Part shown: positions 25,026-33,741 of the stretch, in pieces
Layout: each line of letters opens with the position of its first letter
How positions within the stretch are numbered: position 1 is the stretch's first letter
From: JADJPO01 sp963724535
GTDB lineage: Bacteria > Actinomycetota > Actinomycetes > Actinomycetales > Kineosporiaceae
Assembly (NCBI GenBank): GCA_963724535.1
Contig: CAVRVD010000011.1
Span: 62,001-126,000, forward strand
DNA length: 64,000 nt
Direction of reading: 5' to 3'
Translations under genes and position numbers: made by a program
The notes under the pieces: generated by a model
Told to the model about the DNA's origin: nothing
Database searches by the model: none
Seen by the model: only the letters and a program-made list of their open reading frames with translations

Positions 25026-25781
25026 ATGACTGGTTCCACGCCCGAAGTGCAAGCACCGCAGCGAAAGAAGGGTCCTCTCGGCCTGCACGCCCCGCAGCTG
25101 CTCAGCGGTGCCCTGGCCGCGGTGACGACCGCTCTGCTGGCCTCCCGACTCGGGGTGAACGGCACCATCGTCGGCGCCGCGTTCGGGTCCGTGATCAGCG
25201 CCGTGGGCGGTGCGTTCTACACCCGTTCCCTCGACCAGGCCCAGCAGCGGGTCGTGATCACGCGTGACCGGTTGGCCGCCCGAACGCTCCCACTCGGCGG
25301 CGGGTCGAACCAGAGTGACGTCGACAAGACCGGGGTGGAGGAGACCGAGGTGGAGCCGGACGGCGAGGCAGCCGCCCCGGTTGTCGGGGAGCCGACGCCC
25401 GGCGAGGAGGCACCCTCCGGTGAGCAGCTGCCTCGCCGGCGCGGCTGGAAGCCCTGGGCGATCGTTGCCCTGGGTTTCTTCGCCGTCGCGATGCTCGCCA
25501 TCACGCTGATCGAGACCGTCCTTGGCCACCCCGTGTCGGGCAGCTCCGATCAGGGCACGACCGTGACCCGCCTCTGGCAGGGCGGGTCGCCGTCCGAACC
25601 CCTCCCGAGCCCGTCGGTGGACCCGAGCGCGACGCCCTCCGGCGAGGCCAGCCCCGACCCGAGTGCCGACGTCTCCCCCTCATCCGTCGAGACGGCGCTG
25701 GTCGAACCGAGCCCCGGTGACACCGCCACCGACCAGCCCACCGAACCGGCGCCCACCGAGCCGGCGCCGTCCCGGAGCTGA
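25026..25781 (+). CDS. Membrane-anchored protein with Pro/Ser/Thr-rich extracellular tail
   Basis: A 251-residue protein. An amphipathic N-terminal part (LLSGALAAVTTALLASRLGVNGTIVGAAFGSVISAVGGAFYTR) is glycine- and alanine-rich like pore-forming or DUF-type membrane segments. An acidic linker follows, then one clear membrane helix (AIVALGFFAVAMLAITLIETVL), then a ~85-residue tail of Pro, Ser, Thr, Asp and Glu that is surely disordered. Similar proteins are common in actinomycetes without known role. ATG 25026 or 25017 are both possible; neither has a good ribosome site. Confidence 0.72.
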   Translation: MTGSTPEVQAPQRKKGPLGLHAPQLLSGALAAVTTALLASRLGVNGTIVGAAFGSVISAVGGAFYTRSLDQAQQRVVITRDRLAARTLPLGGGSNQSDVDKTGVEETEVEPDGEAAAPVVGEPTPGEEAPSGEQLPRRRGWKPWAIVALGFFAVAMLAITLIETVLGHPVSGSSDQGTTVTRLWQGGSPSEPLPSPSVDPSATPSGEASPDPSADVSPSSVETALVEPSPGDTATDQPTEPAPTEPAPSRS

Positions 25782-25798
25782 CCAGCGGCCATCCTCGG

Positions 25799-26182
25799 CT
25801 AGACCGGGCCACCGCCTCCGCTGACCGGCGCGTCGTAGTACCGGAACGTCACGCGCGTGGTCGTCCCGCTGCAGGTGTAGGTGATGTAGGCGCGGTCGCT
25901 GCTGTTCCAGGTCTTGAAGGTGAACCAGGACCGCCAGGAGGGCTTGATCTTCAGTCCGCCGCGCGACGCTCCGTAGTAGAAGCCGACGGCACGCCACCGC
26001 CCGCCGCAGTTGAGGCTGATGTCGATGTTCCGCCCGCCGGACTGCCCGATGAGCACGGAGGTGCTGCTGTCCGCGGCCTGCGCGTTCCCCGGCGCGAAGG
26101 TGACCGCCGTGACCGCGAGGACCAGGGCAACGGCGAGCCGAGCGAGGGGACGGCTCGGGGCAGGACTACGCATGTGGGCCAT
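25799..26182 (-). CDS. Small secreted protein with Sec signal peptide
   Basis: A 127-residue protein. MAHMRSPAPSRPLARLAVALVLAVTAVTFAPGNAQA is a textbook signal peptide with AQA-A cleavage. The mature ~90 residues are beta-rich with two Cys (NCGGRW and YTCSGT) that could form a disulphide, and end RVTFRYYDAPVSGGGGPV. I do not recognise the family. It is convergent with the preceding gene. Alternative start: MRSPAPS at the second Met. Confidence 0.78.
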   Translation of the reverse strand: MAHMRSPAPSRPLARLAVALVLAVTAVTFAPGNAQAADSSTSVLIGQSGGRNIDISLNCGGRWRAVGFYYGASRGGLKIKPSWRSWFTFKTWNSSDRAYITYTCSGTTTRVTFRYYDAPVSGGGGPV

Positions 26183-26357
26183 CGCGTCACCGTAGTGGCA
26201 CCTCTATTCGGGTCAAAGCGGACGGGACCGACCCGCATCACCCGAGGTAGCGGATCTGGGCCGGAACCGGCGTTCGGCTCCTACCTCGCCGTGCTGGCCG
26301 CCGCCGTCATGATGTGGCGGCCAGCAGCCGACCCTGGCACCGGCGCAGCCTCGTCCA

Positions 26358-26870
26358 TCACCGCGGCGGCGGGTCCGACCTGCCGGGCTTCGTGGTCCGG
26401 GCCGCCGAGGTCCACACCGAGAACGCCCAGAGGCCGGGCGCCCACGCCATCGGCCCCCATCCGGCGAACGCCGCCGTGCCGCCGGGCCCAGACGTGACCG
26501 GCACGTCCGCCGTCCGGGCCTGGCCGGCAGCGGCCGCGGTCGGTCCGGTAGCGGTCGACCCACCGCCGTCCGGCCCCGGCGCCGATGGCCGTGCCGCCGG
26601 TCTGGAACGACCCCCCGCCGCGGCGGCCCGATGCCGAGCCCAGTGCCGGGTCCGGTCGTAGCGGGTCCGGCTGGTCCGGTCGGACAGCACGGCATAGGCC
26701 GCACAGACCTCCTTGAACTTCAGCTCGGACCGGGGGCACCCGGCGTTGACGTCGGGGTGGTGACGACGGACCATGCCGCGGTAGGCGTGCTTGAGGCCCT
26801 CGTCGGTGATGTCGTCGGGTACGCCGAGGACGGCGTACAGGTCGTGGGCCAACCACTGTTGTGGAGCCAT
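26358..26870 (-). CDS. J-domain (DnaJ-like) protein
   Basis: A 170-residue protein. An N-terminal J domain (HDLYAVLGVPDDITDEGLKHAYRGMVRRHHPDVNAGC, FKEVCAAYAVLSDRTSRTRYD) has the HPD motif that stimulates Hsp70 ATPase. The remainder is low-complexity Ala/Gly/Pro with no zinc-finger or substrate domain, so it is a J-domain-only protein, not a housekeeping DnaJ. ATG at 26870 behind GGAAGGGG is preferred over an upstream in-frame start because the J domain begins 7 residues later. Confidence 0.82.
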   Translation of the reverse strand: MAPQQWLAHDLYAVLGVPDDITDEGLKHAYRGMVRRHHPDVNAGCPRSELKFKEVCAAYAVLSDRTSRTRYDRTRHWARHRAAAAGGRSRPAARPSAPGPDGGGSTATGPTAAAAGQARTADVPVTSGPGGTAAFAGWGPMAWAPGLWAFSVWTSAARTTKPGRSDPPPR

Positions 26871-26951
26871 GCCGAAACCCCTTCCAAAGGGGGTGGTGCC
26901 AGCGGCGACCCCAGATGGTACGGGTCGCGGGAGGCTGACAGGTTTCGTCAC

Positions 26952-27382
26952 GACGGGCTGCGATGCGACGTCGTGCTCGGCTCCTTCGCCGGGGAAGACG
27001 TGCCCCAGCGTAGTCGCTCAGACACCGATCCGCCGACTCGCGGGGACCGAGATGCTCGCCACCTGGCCCGCGACCTGTCCTCGTCCCCGTCTGACGTGCC
27101 GCTTGACCCGACGCACCGTCCACCACACGGCCGGCACCGCGACCGGGATCGCCACGCCGATCGAGATGCCGGGGTCGACCGGCGCACCGGCCGCCGCCCA
27201 GCGTCAGCAGCCGGTGCAGCAGCTCTTCGTCGTTGCTGTCCTGCTCGTCGAACGGCCTGCTCGTCGAACGGCCTGCTCGTCGAACGGCCGGGTGACGACC
27301 GCCAGCCGAGCCTGGGTGTCGGCCACGGGTCCACGTGCGCCCCGACCAGGACGACGAACCGCGATGTGCCGATCCGTCGCAT
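26952..27382 (-). pseudogene. Possible decayed small membrane-protein gene with tandem-duplication frameshift
   Basis: Protein-like sense in the minus direction can be followed in pieces. MRRIGTSRFVVLVGAHVDPWP begins at 27382. A single-copy reading of the 16-bp repeat gives RPFDEQDSNDEELLHRLLTL. A last piece in another frame contains APVDPGISIGVAIPVAVPA (membrane helix), then VWWTVRRVKRHVRRGRGQVAG, with a stop near 27020. Triplication of a 16-bp unit puts the middle out of frame. The start lies 33 bp from the CsoR-like palindrome. I cannot name the family, and the call rests on composition only. Confidence 0.3.
27240..27287. repeat. Three perfect tandem copies of a 16-bp unit
   Basis: CCTGCTCGTCGAACGG occurs three times without spacing at 27240, 27256 and 27272. 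Since 16 is not a multiple of 3, each added copy shifts the reading frame. It lies inside a possible decayed gene on the minus strand. Confidence 0.95.
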
Positions 27383-27414
27383 CGGGTCCGGTCCGGGCGG
27401 ACCGAGCTGGCAGC

Positions 27415-27430
27415 ATACCCCTAGGGGTAT
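27415..27430. promoter_or_regulatory. Perfect 16-bp palindrome resembling a CsoR/CstR-family operator
   Basis: ATACCCCTAGGGGTAT is a perfect dyad of the form ATACCCC-GGGGTAT, which from memory matches sites bound by CsoR-family repressors (copper-sensing CsoR, persulfide-sensing CstR). It lies 155 bp before the SLC13/DASS transporter ATG and 33 bp before a minus-strand start. No CsoR gene is in the window, so the regulator would be elsewhere. Confidence 0.6.
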
Positions 27431-27585
27431 CTAATTGGGTGGTAGCCTCCGTCCCCGACACCCCCGTCCCTCGGCTGCCCGAACGGGGCGCTCATCTGCA
27501 CCGTGAGACCGGCGCGCCACACATCGTCAAGCCCTGACCCCCGCTGACGTCCCACTTCCGTGGTTTCACATCGCTGGAGGCAGCC

Positions 27586-29205
27586 ATGAGCGCTGACGCC
27601 CCCTCACCGTCCGATGCGGCACGGCCGGGCTGGACCGACGTCGAGCAGGTGCTGCTCGGCAACCGGACGACCCTCGGCCGGCAGCAGCTCAGCGACGCCG
27701 AGGAACGGTTCGAGCGACTGCGCAAGACCGTCGGCTGGTTCTTGGCGCCGTCGCTCACCCTGGTCATGCTGCTGCTGCCGCTGGGACTGGACGACACCCA
27801 GCAGACCCTTGCCGCCGTGCTGCTCGGTGTGATCGTGCTGTGGATCTGCGAGCCGGTTCCGATCCCGATCGGCGGGCTGATCGGGGTGGCCGCCGTCGTG
27901 CTGCTGGGCGTGGAATCGGCCTCGACCGTGCTCGCCCCCTTCGGCTCCTCGACCATCTTCACCTTCATCGGCGCGTTCATCCTGGCCCAGGCGATGCTCA
28001 AGCACGGCGTCGCCAAGCGGATCGCGTTCTGGATGCTCGCCCTGCCCGGCGTGGGTTCCTCGACGGTCCGGGTGATCACCATGTTCGGTCTGATCACCGC
28101 GATCCTGTCCGCCTTGGTCTCCAACACCGCGACCGTCGCGATGCTGCTGCCCACCGCCGTCGGGGTGATCACCGTGATGGCGCGACTGCTGCAGGACCGC
28201 GGCGAGGTTGCCCCCGACTTCAACCCGACCCGGCTGCGCGTGGCGACCGCGTTCATGCTGATGCTGGCCTACGGCGCCAGCATCGGCGGACTGCTCACCC
28301 CGGTCGGGTCGCCACCGAACCTGATCGGTCGGGGCCTGATCGAGGAGGCCACCGGGCAGAGGATCACCTTCGCTCAGTGGGTGATGGCTGCCCTGCCGAT
28401 CGTCGCGGTGATGTTCGTCGTCCTGGCCGTCATCCTGCTGCTGCTCAACAAGCCTGAGCTACGCGAGCTGCACGGCGTCGAGGAGTACATCCAGCACGAG
28501 AAGGCCGCCATGGGCCGGATGAGCCGGGCCGAGAAGAACACCGTGGTCGCCTTCGTGGTGACCGTGACGCTATGGATCCTGCCCTCGGTGGTCAGCCTGG
28601 TCTATGGCGCTGAGGCGGAGATCACCACGGCGGTGAGCGGGCGACTCAACGAGGGCATCGTCGCGATCCTCGGCGCCACCCTGCTCTTTCTGCTTCCCCT
28701 GGACTGGGGCAAGCGGCAGGCGACCCTGGACTGGGAGGACGCCGCGAAGATCGACTGGGGCACGATCCTGCTCTTCGGCGCCGGCATCATCTTCGGCTCC
28801 CTGCTCGACGCCACCGGCCTGGCCAAGACGATCGGGGACGGGGCCGCCGCCACCTTCGGGCTGAGCAGTGCCGTCGCACTGACGGTCTTCGCCGTCGTGC
28901 TGGCCATCATCATCTCCGAAACCACCAGCAACACGGCCTCGGCGGCCGTGGTGGTGCCGATCATCATTCCGCTGGCCACGGCGATCGGGACCGATCCGTT
29001 GATCCCGGCGATGGCCGCGATCTTCGGCGCGTCGTTCGGCTTCATGCTGCCCGTCTCGACGCCCCCCAACGCGATCGTCTACGGGTCCGGCCTGGTCCCG
29101 ATCACCAGGATGCTGCGTTCCGGCATCAGCTTCGACGTGTTGGGCGCCCTGCTGATCATCGTGGTCCTGCCGATCGTGCTGCGGGTCACCGGTCTGGCGG
29201 GTTGA
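27586..29205 (+). CDS. SLC13/DASS-family anion:sodium symporter
   Basis: A 539-residue membrane protein of the divalent anion:sodium symporter family. The two repeated SNT motifs are present: LVSNTATVAMLLPTAVGV near residue 178 and TTSNTASAAVVVPIIIPLA near residue 446. Each is followed by a Pro-rich hairpin tip (GGLLTPVGSPPNLIGRG, MLPVSTPPNAIVYGSG). Such carriers import dicarboxylates, citrate, sulfate or related anions with Na+. Extra hydrophilic N-terminal ~45 residues precede the first helix. The ATG has GGAGG 5 bases upstream. A CsoR/CstR-like palindrome in its upstream region hints at metal- or sulfur-responsive control. Confidence 0.9.
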   Translation: MSADAPSPSDAARPGWTDVEQVLLGNRTTLGRQQLSDAEERFERLRKTVGWFLAPSLTLVMLLLPLGLDDTQQTLAAVLLGVIVLWICEPVPIPIGGLIGVAAVVLLGVESASTVLAPFGSSTIFTFIGAFILAQAMLKHGVAKRIAFWMLALPGVGSSTVRVITMFGLITAILSALVSNTATVAMLLPTAVGVITVMARLLQDRGEVAPDFNPTRLRVATAFMLMLAYGASIGGLLTPVGSPPNLIGRGLIEEATGQRITFAQWVMAALPIVAVMFVVLAVILLLLNKPELRELHGVEEYIQHEKAAMGRMSRAEKNTVVAFVVTVTLWILPSVVSLVYGAEAEITTAVSGRLNEGIVAILGATLLFLLPLDWGKRQATLDWEDAAKIDWGTILLFGAGIIFGSLLDATGLAKTIGDGAAATFGLSSAVALTVFAVVLAIIISETTSNTASAAVVVPIIIPLATAIGTDPLIPAMAAIFGASFGFMLPVSTPPNAIVYGSGLVPITRMLRSGISFDVLGALLIIVVLPIVLRVTGLAG

Positions 29206-29292
29206 CCGCATACCTGCCCACGAATGCCGCCCGGCCGGCCTCTCCTCGCCGAAGCCCGGCGGTGGCAGGATGCGACGTGCGGAGGTCTACCC

Positions 29293-30237
29293 ATGAACAC
29301 CGAGGCGTATCCCGGCGACGTCGTCGACGCCCGGGTCCGGCTGCCGCAGGACCGCCGTCCGGAGGCCGTCTACCACGCCCCGGCCCGGCTCACCGAGCAG
29401 TACGACCGGGTGCTCGGCCTCACCTCGAAGATGAACGGGGGAACCCTGGCGGGGCTGCTGGCCGATCTGGACGAGGCCGGGGTCGTCCATGCCGTGATGC
29501 ACGCCGAGTCCGAGGGCGGCGAGGACGCCGACGCACTGAACGACGCCCTGCGCCGGGTGCTCGACGAGCACCCCGGCCTCTTCACCGGCGTCGGCTGCGT
29601 CGACCTCGCACTGCCCTTCCCCGGCGCGCTGGGCCGCCAGGTGCAGCGGGTGGCCGACCTGGGCCTGGTCGGGGTCTGCATCGAGCCGGCCTTCTTCGGC
29701 TGCGACATCGACGACCGCCACCTCTACCCGACGTATGCCCGGGCCGAGGAGCTCGGCCTCGTGGTGGCGATCCACACCGGCATCACCTACAGCCGGATGC
29801 ACCCGCTGCGGCACGAGCGGCCCGAGCTGTTCGACCAGGTGGCCTGCGACTTCCCCGACCTGCGCCTGGTCGCCAGCCATGCCGGATGGCCATGGGCCAC
29901 CGAGTACGCGGCGATCGCCCGGCGTCACCCCACCGTGTACTTGGAGTTCGGCGCCATCGCGCCCAAGTACGTGGCTCGGCCGGCCACCGGCTGGGACGTG
30001 CTGTTCGCGATGATGCCCACCCTGTTGCGCGAGCAGGTGCTCTACGGCAGCGACTGGCCGATGATCACCCCGCAGCGGGCCCTGGCCGAGTGGCGCAGCA
30101 GCGGGCTGGACGAGGCGACGCTGGCCGCGCTGCTGGCCGGCAACACCCGGCGCCTGTTCGGCCTGGCCGCCCCGGACCACACCGCCCCGGACCACACCGC
30201 CCCGGACCACACCGCCCCGGACGACGCCGACCGGTGA
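29293..30237 (+). CDS. Amidohydrolase-family (PF04909 type) protein
   Basis: A 314-residue TIM-barrel protein of the amidohydrolase-2 group (decarboxylases and hydrolases such as gamma-resorcylate decarboxylase). The usual landmarks are GLVGVCIEPAFFGCDID, LGLVVAIHTGITY (metal-ligand His), LRLVASHAGWPWATE (second His) and VLYGSDWPMITP (Asp). The usual N-terminal metal-binding HxH or ExH is not seen: the N-terminus reads VVDARVRLPQDRRP. Some members lack it. The C-terminus carries an odd APDHT repeat. The GTG of the ligase gene overlaps its stop (GTGA), so the two probably act in one degradation pathway. Confidence 0.85.
   Translation: MNTEAYPGDVVDARVRLPQDRRPEAVYHAPARLTEQYDRVLGLTSKMNGGTLAGLLADLDEAGVVHAVMHAESEGGEDADALNDALRRVLDEHPGLFTGVGCVDLALPFPGALGRQVQRVADLGLVGVCIEPAFFGCDIDDRHLYPTYARAEELGLVVAIHTGITYSRMHPLRHERPELFDQVACDFPDLRLVASHAGWPWATEYAAIARRHPTVYLEFGAIAPKYVARPATGWDVLFAMMPTLLREQVLYGSDWPMITPQRALAEWRSSGLDEATLAALLAGNTRRLFGLAAPDHTAPDHTAPDHTAPDDADR
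30169..30228. repeat. 15-bp tandem repeats at the amidohydrolase C-terminus
   Basis: GCCCCGGACCACACC occurs three times in a row from 30169 and a fourth, changed copy starts at 30214. It encodes APDHT-APDHT-APDHT-APDDA, a short flexible tail. In-frame slippage would change its length without harm. Confidence 0.92.
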
Positions 30238-31772
30238 GCAGCATCTGCGCGCTCGCCGAGGAGCGGGCCACCGCCGTCGGCGACCGGGTCTTCCTACGCA
30301 TGGACGGCGCTGACCTGCGCTACGCGCAGTTCCACGAGCTCAGCCTCGGCTACGCCGCACGCTGTGCCGCAGAAGGCATCTCAGCCGGCGATGCCGTCTG
30401 TCTGATGATGCGCAACAGCGCGGCGCAGGTGGCGCTCTGGTTCGCGCTGAACCGGATCGGCGCGCTGCACGTCCCGCTGAACACCGCCCTGACCGGGCTA
30501 CCGCTCGAGCACGCCCTGCGGGTGGCCGGCCCCCGGCTGGTGGTCGCAGACGCCGAGCTGGCCGAGCCGGTGCTTCGTGCCCTCCGGGCCCTGCCCGAGG
30601 CCACCAACCGGCTGGTGCTGACCGATGACCTCACCCCGGACGCCCCGGGTGCGGCGCCCCCACCGGCACGCACCGACGACCTGGACGTGGCCACGTTGCT
30701 GTTCACCTCAGGCACCACCGGCCCCGCCAAGGCCTGCGCGCTCAGCCACCGCTACCTGCGCCGCCAGGGCGAGCTGCACGCCCAGGCCCTGGAGCTCAGC
30801 GCGGACGACGTGCTGCACTCCCCGTTCCCCCTGTTCCACATCGACGCGGCCACCCTGACCGTGGTCGCGGCGCTGGCCGTGGGCGGCACGGCGGCGGTCG
30901 GCCGGCGGTTCAGCGCCTCGGGGTTCTGGGACGAGATCCGGGCCACCGAGGCGAGCGTCTTCAACTTCATGGGCGCGACGCTGAGCATCCTGTGGAGGCA
31001 GCCGCCACGCGAGGACGACCGCGACCACCGGCTGCGGCTGGGCTGGGGGGTCCCCCTGCCCGAGTGGGGAGGGGCGTTCGAGGAACGCTTCGGTGTCCCG
31101 CTGCGCCAGGTCTACGGACTGACCGACGCCGGCGTCCCGGTCTACGACCCGGTCCGTGGCCCGCGCCGACCACCGGCCGCCGGCCGGGTGCTGGACGCCT
31201 TCGAGGTGCGCATCGCCGCGACCGATCTCACGGCGGGGACGCCGCCCCGCGAAGGGCTGGGCCCGGAGGAGGTCGGTGAGATCCACGTCCGCGGTCGGGA
31301 GCCGGGCCTGGTAATGAACGGCTACCACGGCATGCCGCAGGCCACCGCCGCGACGATCGTGAACGGCTGGGTACGCACCGCGGACCTGGGCTCGCTCGAC
31401 AGCGACGGCTTCCTCACCTTCCACGGCCGCCTGTCGGACTCGATCCGCCGCCGGGGTGAGAACATCTCCGCCTTCGAGGTCGAGCAGATCCTGCTCGAGC
31501 ACCCCGACGTCGCCGAGGCCGCGGCGATCGCCGTCCCCAGCGAGCTCACCGAGGACGAGGTGATGGCCGTCGTCGTCCTACGCCCCGGGGCCCGGGTCGA
31601 CCCCTCCGAACTGCACCGACACTGCCTGGCGGCCGGTCCGGCGCACCTGGCCCCGCGCTTCCTCGAGATCGCCGACACGCTACCGAGGACCCCGACCCAG
31701 AAGGTGGAGAAGTTCCGGCTCGCCGAGCGGGGCGTCACGTCAGCCACCTGGGACGCAGAACGGGGTAGGTGA
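30234..31772 (+). CDS. AMP-forming acyl-CoA synthetase/ligase
   Basis: A 512-residue ANL-superfamily enzyme that activates a carboxylic acid with ATP and joins it to CoA. Motifs: P-loop LLFTSGTTGPAKA near residue 157, QVYGLTDAGVPVYDP, the YGL/TGD-like VRTADLGSLDSDGFLTFHGR, hinge GRLSDSIRRRGENISAFEVE, and the late catalytic-Lys region PRTPTQKVEKFRL. The organisation resembles CaiC-like crotonobetaine/carnitine ligases, a guess from memory. The GTG at 30234 overlaps the amidohydrolase stop, so the two are co-translated. Together they may feed an aromatic or branched acid into CoA-dependent breakdown. Confidence 0.92.
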   Translation: MSSICALAEERATAVGDRVFLRMDGADLRYAQFHELSLGYAARCAAEGISAGDAVCLMMRNSAAQVALWFALNRIGALHVPLNTALTGLPLEHALRVAGPRLVVADAELAEPVLRALRALPEATNRLVLTDDLTPDAPGAAPPPARTDDLDVATLLFTSGTTGPAKACALSHRYLRRQGELHAQALELSADDVLHSPFPLFHIDAATLTVVAALAVGGTAAVGRRFSASGFWDEIRATEASVFNFMGATLSILWRQPPREDDRDHRLRLGWGVPLPEWGGAFEERFGVPLRQVYGLTDAGVPVYDPVRGPRRPPAAGRVLDAFEVRIAATDLTAGTPPREGLGPEEVGEIHVRGREPGLVMNGYHGMPQATAATIVNGWVRTADLGSLDSDGFLTFHGRLSDSIRRRGENISAFEVEQILLEHPDVAEAAAIAVPSELTEDEVMAVVVLRPGARVDPSELHRHCLAAGPAHLAPRFLEIADTLPRTPTQKVEKFRLAERGVTSATWDAERGR

Positions 31773-32020
31773 CGCCCCAGTGCCCAGGTGGCCCTGTCCA
31801 CGTGACCGCTGGTCAGTCGTCCAACCCGGGAGCCCAAGCTCGCCCGAGCGCCTCCCTGCGGCCGAGTCGCGTCGATCAGGCACCCCGCGACCGGACCGCG
31901 ATGTCGTCACCGCCCGGCGCCGCGGCCGCCTCGCGCGACGAGCACGTCCATTTGGTCAAACGGTCCGCGACCCAGGCCTGTGTGCGCGCGTCGGGGCGGG
32001 CCGCAATGGTCCGCAACGGG

Positions 32021-32497
32021 TCACGACTCGTCCCGAGCGGGCGGCGTGGTCGGTGGCTTCTCGACGGGCTCCGCGGTCGTGTCCGTCGAGGACGCGGCCG
32101 CCTCACCCTTGCGCTTGTCGAAGGCCCTGCGCACGTCGTCCGAGATCTCAGTGAACGTCGCACTGAGCGCGTCGGCGACCGACCTGCCGGTCTGCTTCAC
32201 CTCGTCCTTGACGACGGGGTCCTTGGCCGCCGCACCGAGGGCGTCGAAGGCGTGCTGAAGGGCGTCGCTGACCTTCTCGAACGCCTCGGCCACCCGTTCC
32301 CTGTCGTCGTGCTCCTTGGGGAGTTCTCCCGTGGGTGCGGCCGCCTCCGGAGGCGCCGCCTCCGGAGGCGCCGCCTCCTGGGCGGCGGCCTCGACCTCAT
32401 CGTCCTCACGCTGCTGGGCGTAGTGCTGCTTGAGCGAGGACCCCAGGGCGCGGAGCTGGTCGCCTGCGTCGTTCCATGCCGACTTCACATCTGCCAT
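32021..32497 (-). CDS. Hydrophilic helical protein, function unknown
   Basis: A 158-residue acidic protein without membrane helices. The N-terminal DVKSAWNDAGDQLRALGSSLKQHYAQQ and a middle ERVAEAFEKVSDALQHAFDALGAAAKDPVVKDEVKQTGRSVADALSATFTEISDDVRRAFDKRKG look like amphipathic coiled-coil helices. They are separated by a short PPEAAPPEAA repeat linker. Related actinobacterial proteins exist near membrane-stress genes, but no function is known to me. The ATG at 32497 has GGAG only two bases upstream. Confidence 0.7.
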   Translation of the reverse strand: MADVKSAWNDAGDQLRALGSSLKQHYAQQREDDEVEAAAQEAAPPEAAPPEAAAPTGELPKEHDDRERVAEAFEKVSDALQHAFDALGAAAKDPVVKDEVKQTGRSVADALSATFTEISDDVRRAFDKRKGEAAASSTDTTAEPVEKPPTTPPARDES

Positions 32498-32669
32498 GGC
32501 TCCAGTCCATCGTGATGGGGGCCACTCGACCAGTGCCACAGGGCCCGGGGCGGGGGCGGTGGTGACGCACCCGGCCGGAGTCGACACGCGACGATGCCCC
32601 GGACCACGGTGGCCGTCCTCGGGCGCACGGGTGGTCCCGGCCACGAGCGGGACGTGCTGGGACATCGGG

Positions 32670-33554
32670 TCACAGCCAGGACGCGCACTCACCGCGGCCG
32701 AGCTCGGCCAGCCCGGTGAGGTCGCCCTGGGCGTAGCCGAGGACTTCGCGTGCGCGCGGGTACATCAGCTGTGACGGATCGTCGACATGATCGAGTCCGA
32801 CCAGGTGTCCGAGCTCGTGCAGGACGATGGCGCGGGCCTGGTCGGCGCCGTTGCGCTGCCCGAGCAGCGCGCCAAGCTGGGGGCCGTCGAGCTGGACCTC
32901 TCCGCCGACGTACACCGTGGGATGGCCTGGGGCGGCGACCTGGAGCGGTCCGGCCTGCCCCGCGACATCCCCGGCGAGGGCGGGGTTCTCCGAGGGGGTC
33001 TGCCACTCGATCACCACCGGGGTGAACGGGGACGCCGCGGCCGCACTCCACCCGTCCGTGGACGGCGCGTCGGCCGATCCGACGTCGGCGAAGCGCAACC
33101 CGCTCGCGCGAGACACCTCCTCGATGGCCGAGGCCAGCACCTGCGCGCCGCCGTCCGGTTCGCCGTCCCGGCGGACCACGAACTCGATGGTCCGGCAGGA
33201 GGGGAACGCGACCGGCGTGCCGTCGTCCTGGGTCGCCAGGAACCGGTACGAGGCGCCGGCACTGCCCTGAGCCGGGGCCTCCGGTCGGGCGCCCGACCAG
33301 GCGGAGCGCAGCCCACCGCCCACCGTCGCGAGGACGACGGCGACCACGATGACCAGCGGAACCACGGCACCGCGCCGACGCGAGGGGGGAACCTGATCGG
33401 ACGTGAAGTCCGCGGCCGCCACCGCGGGTGCACGGTGCGCCGGGCGTGGCGCGGCACGTCCCAGACGCTCGTCGATCACCCACTGGGGGATCCGGCCCGT
33501 CGGTGACCGGGGCAGATCCCGGGGCAGGGCGGGCTGCTCGTGGTCATGGCTCAC
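32670..33554 (-). CDS. Membrane-anchored matrixin-like zinc metalloprotease
   Basis: A 294-residue type II membrane protein. A ~65-residue Arg/Pro-rich cytoplasmic part precedes one helix (AVVPLVIVVAVVLATVGGGL). The outer domain carries AIVLHELGHLVGLDHVDD near residue 245 and SQLMYP. This is the complete metzincin signature HExxHxxGxxH plus the Met-turn, as in matrixins (M10). It would cut proteins outside the cell. GGGGAGG lies 6 bases before the GTG start at 33554. It lies downstream of the giant operon on the same strand (gap ~187 bp) but need not belong to it. Confidence 0.9.
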   Translation of the reverse strand: MSHDHEQPALPRDLPRSPTGRIPQWVIDERLGRAAPRPAHRAPAVAAADFTSDQVPPSRRRGAVVPLVIVVAVVLATVGGGLRSAWSGARPEAPAQGSAGASYRFLATQDDGTPVAFPSCRTIEFVVRRDGEPDGGAQVLASAIEEVSRASGLRFADVGSADAPSTDGWSAAAASPFTPVVIEWQTPSENPALAGDVAGQAGPLQVAAPGHPTVYVGGEVQLDGPQLGALLGQRNGADQARAIVLHELGHLVGLDHVDDPSQLMYPRAREVLGYAQGDLTGLAELGRGECASWL

Positions 33555-33741
33555 GGCTGCCTCCCCGCCCTCGGAGCAACGACACCGCTTGAGACCTCGA
33601 CTCTAACCCGGCGCCGGATCGAGCACTCCCCCAAGCTGTCTGCGAGCCGGCGTCGGGACTGCGCGTAGTCTCAGCCGTGCGTTCCCCCGGCGGGAGAGGC
33701 CGTCCTGACGAACCGGCGCGACCGCAGCATCGGCGGGGGTC

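Noticed and set aside
26213..26704. Minus-strand ORF across the J-domain gene end
   Set aside because: Shadow frame, Arg/Pro/Gly-rich, with no motif.
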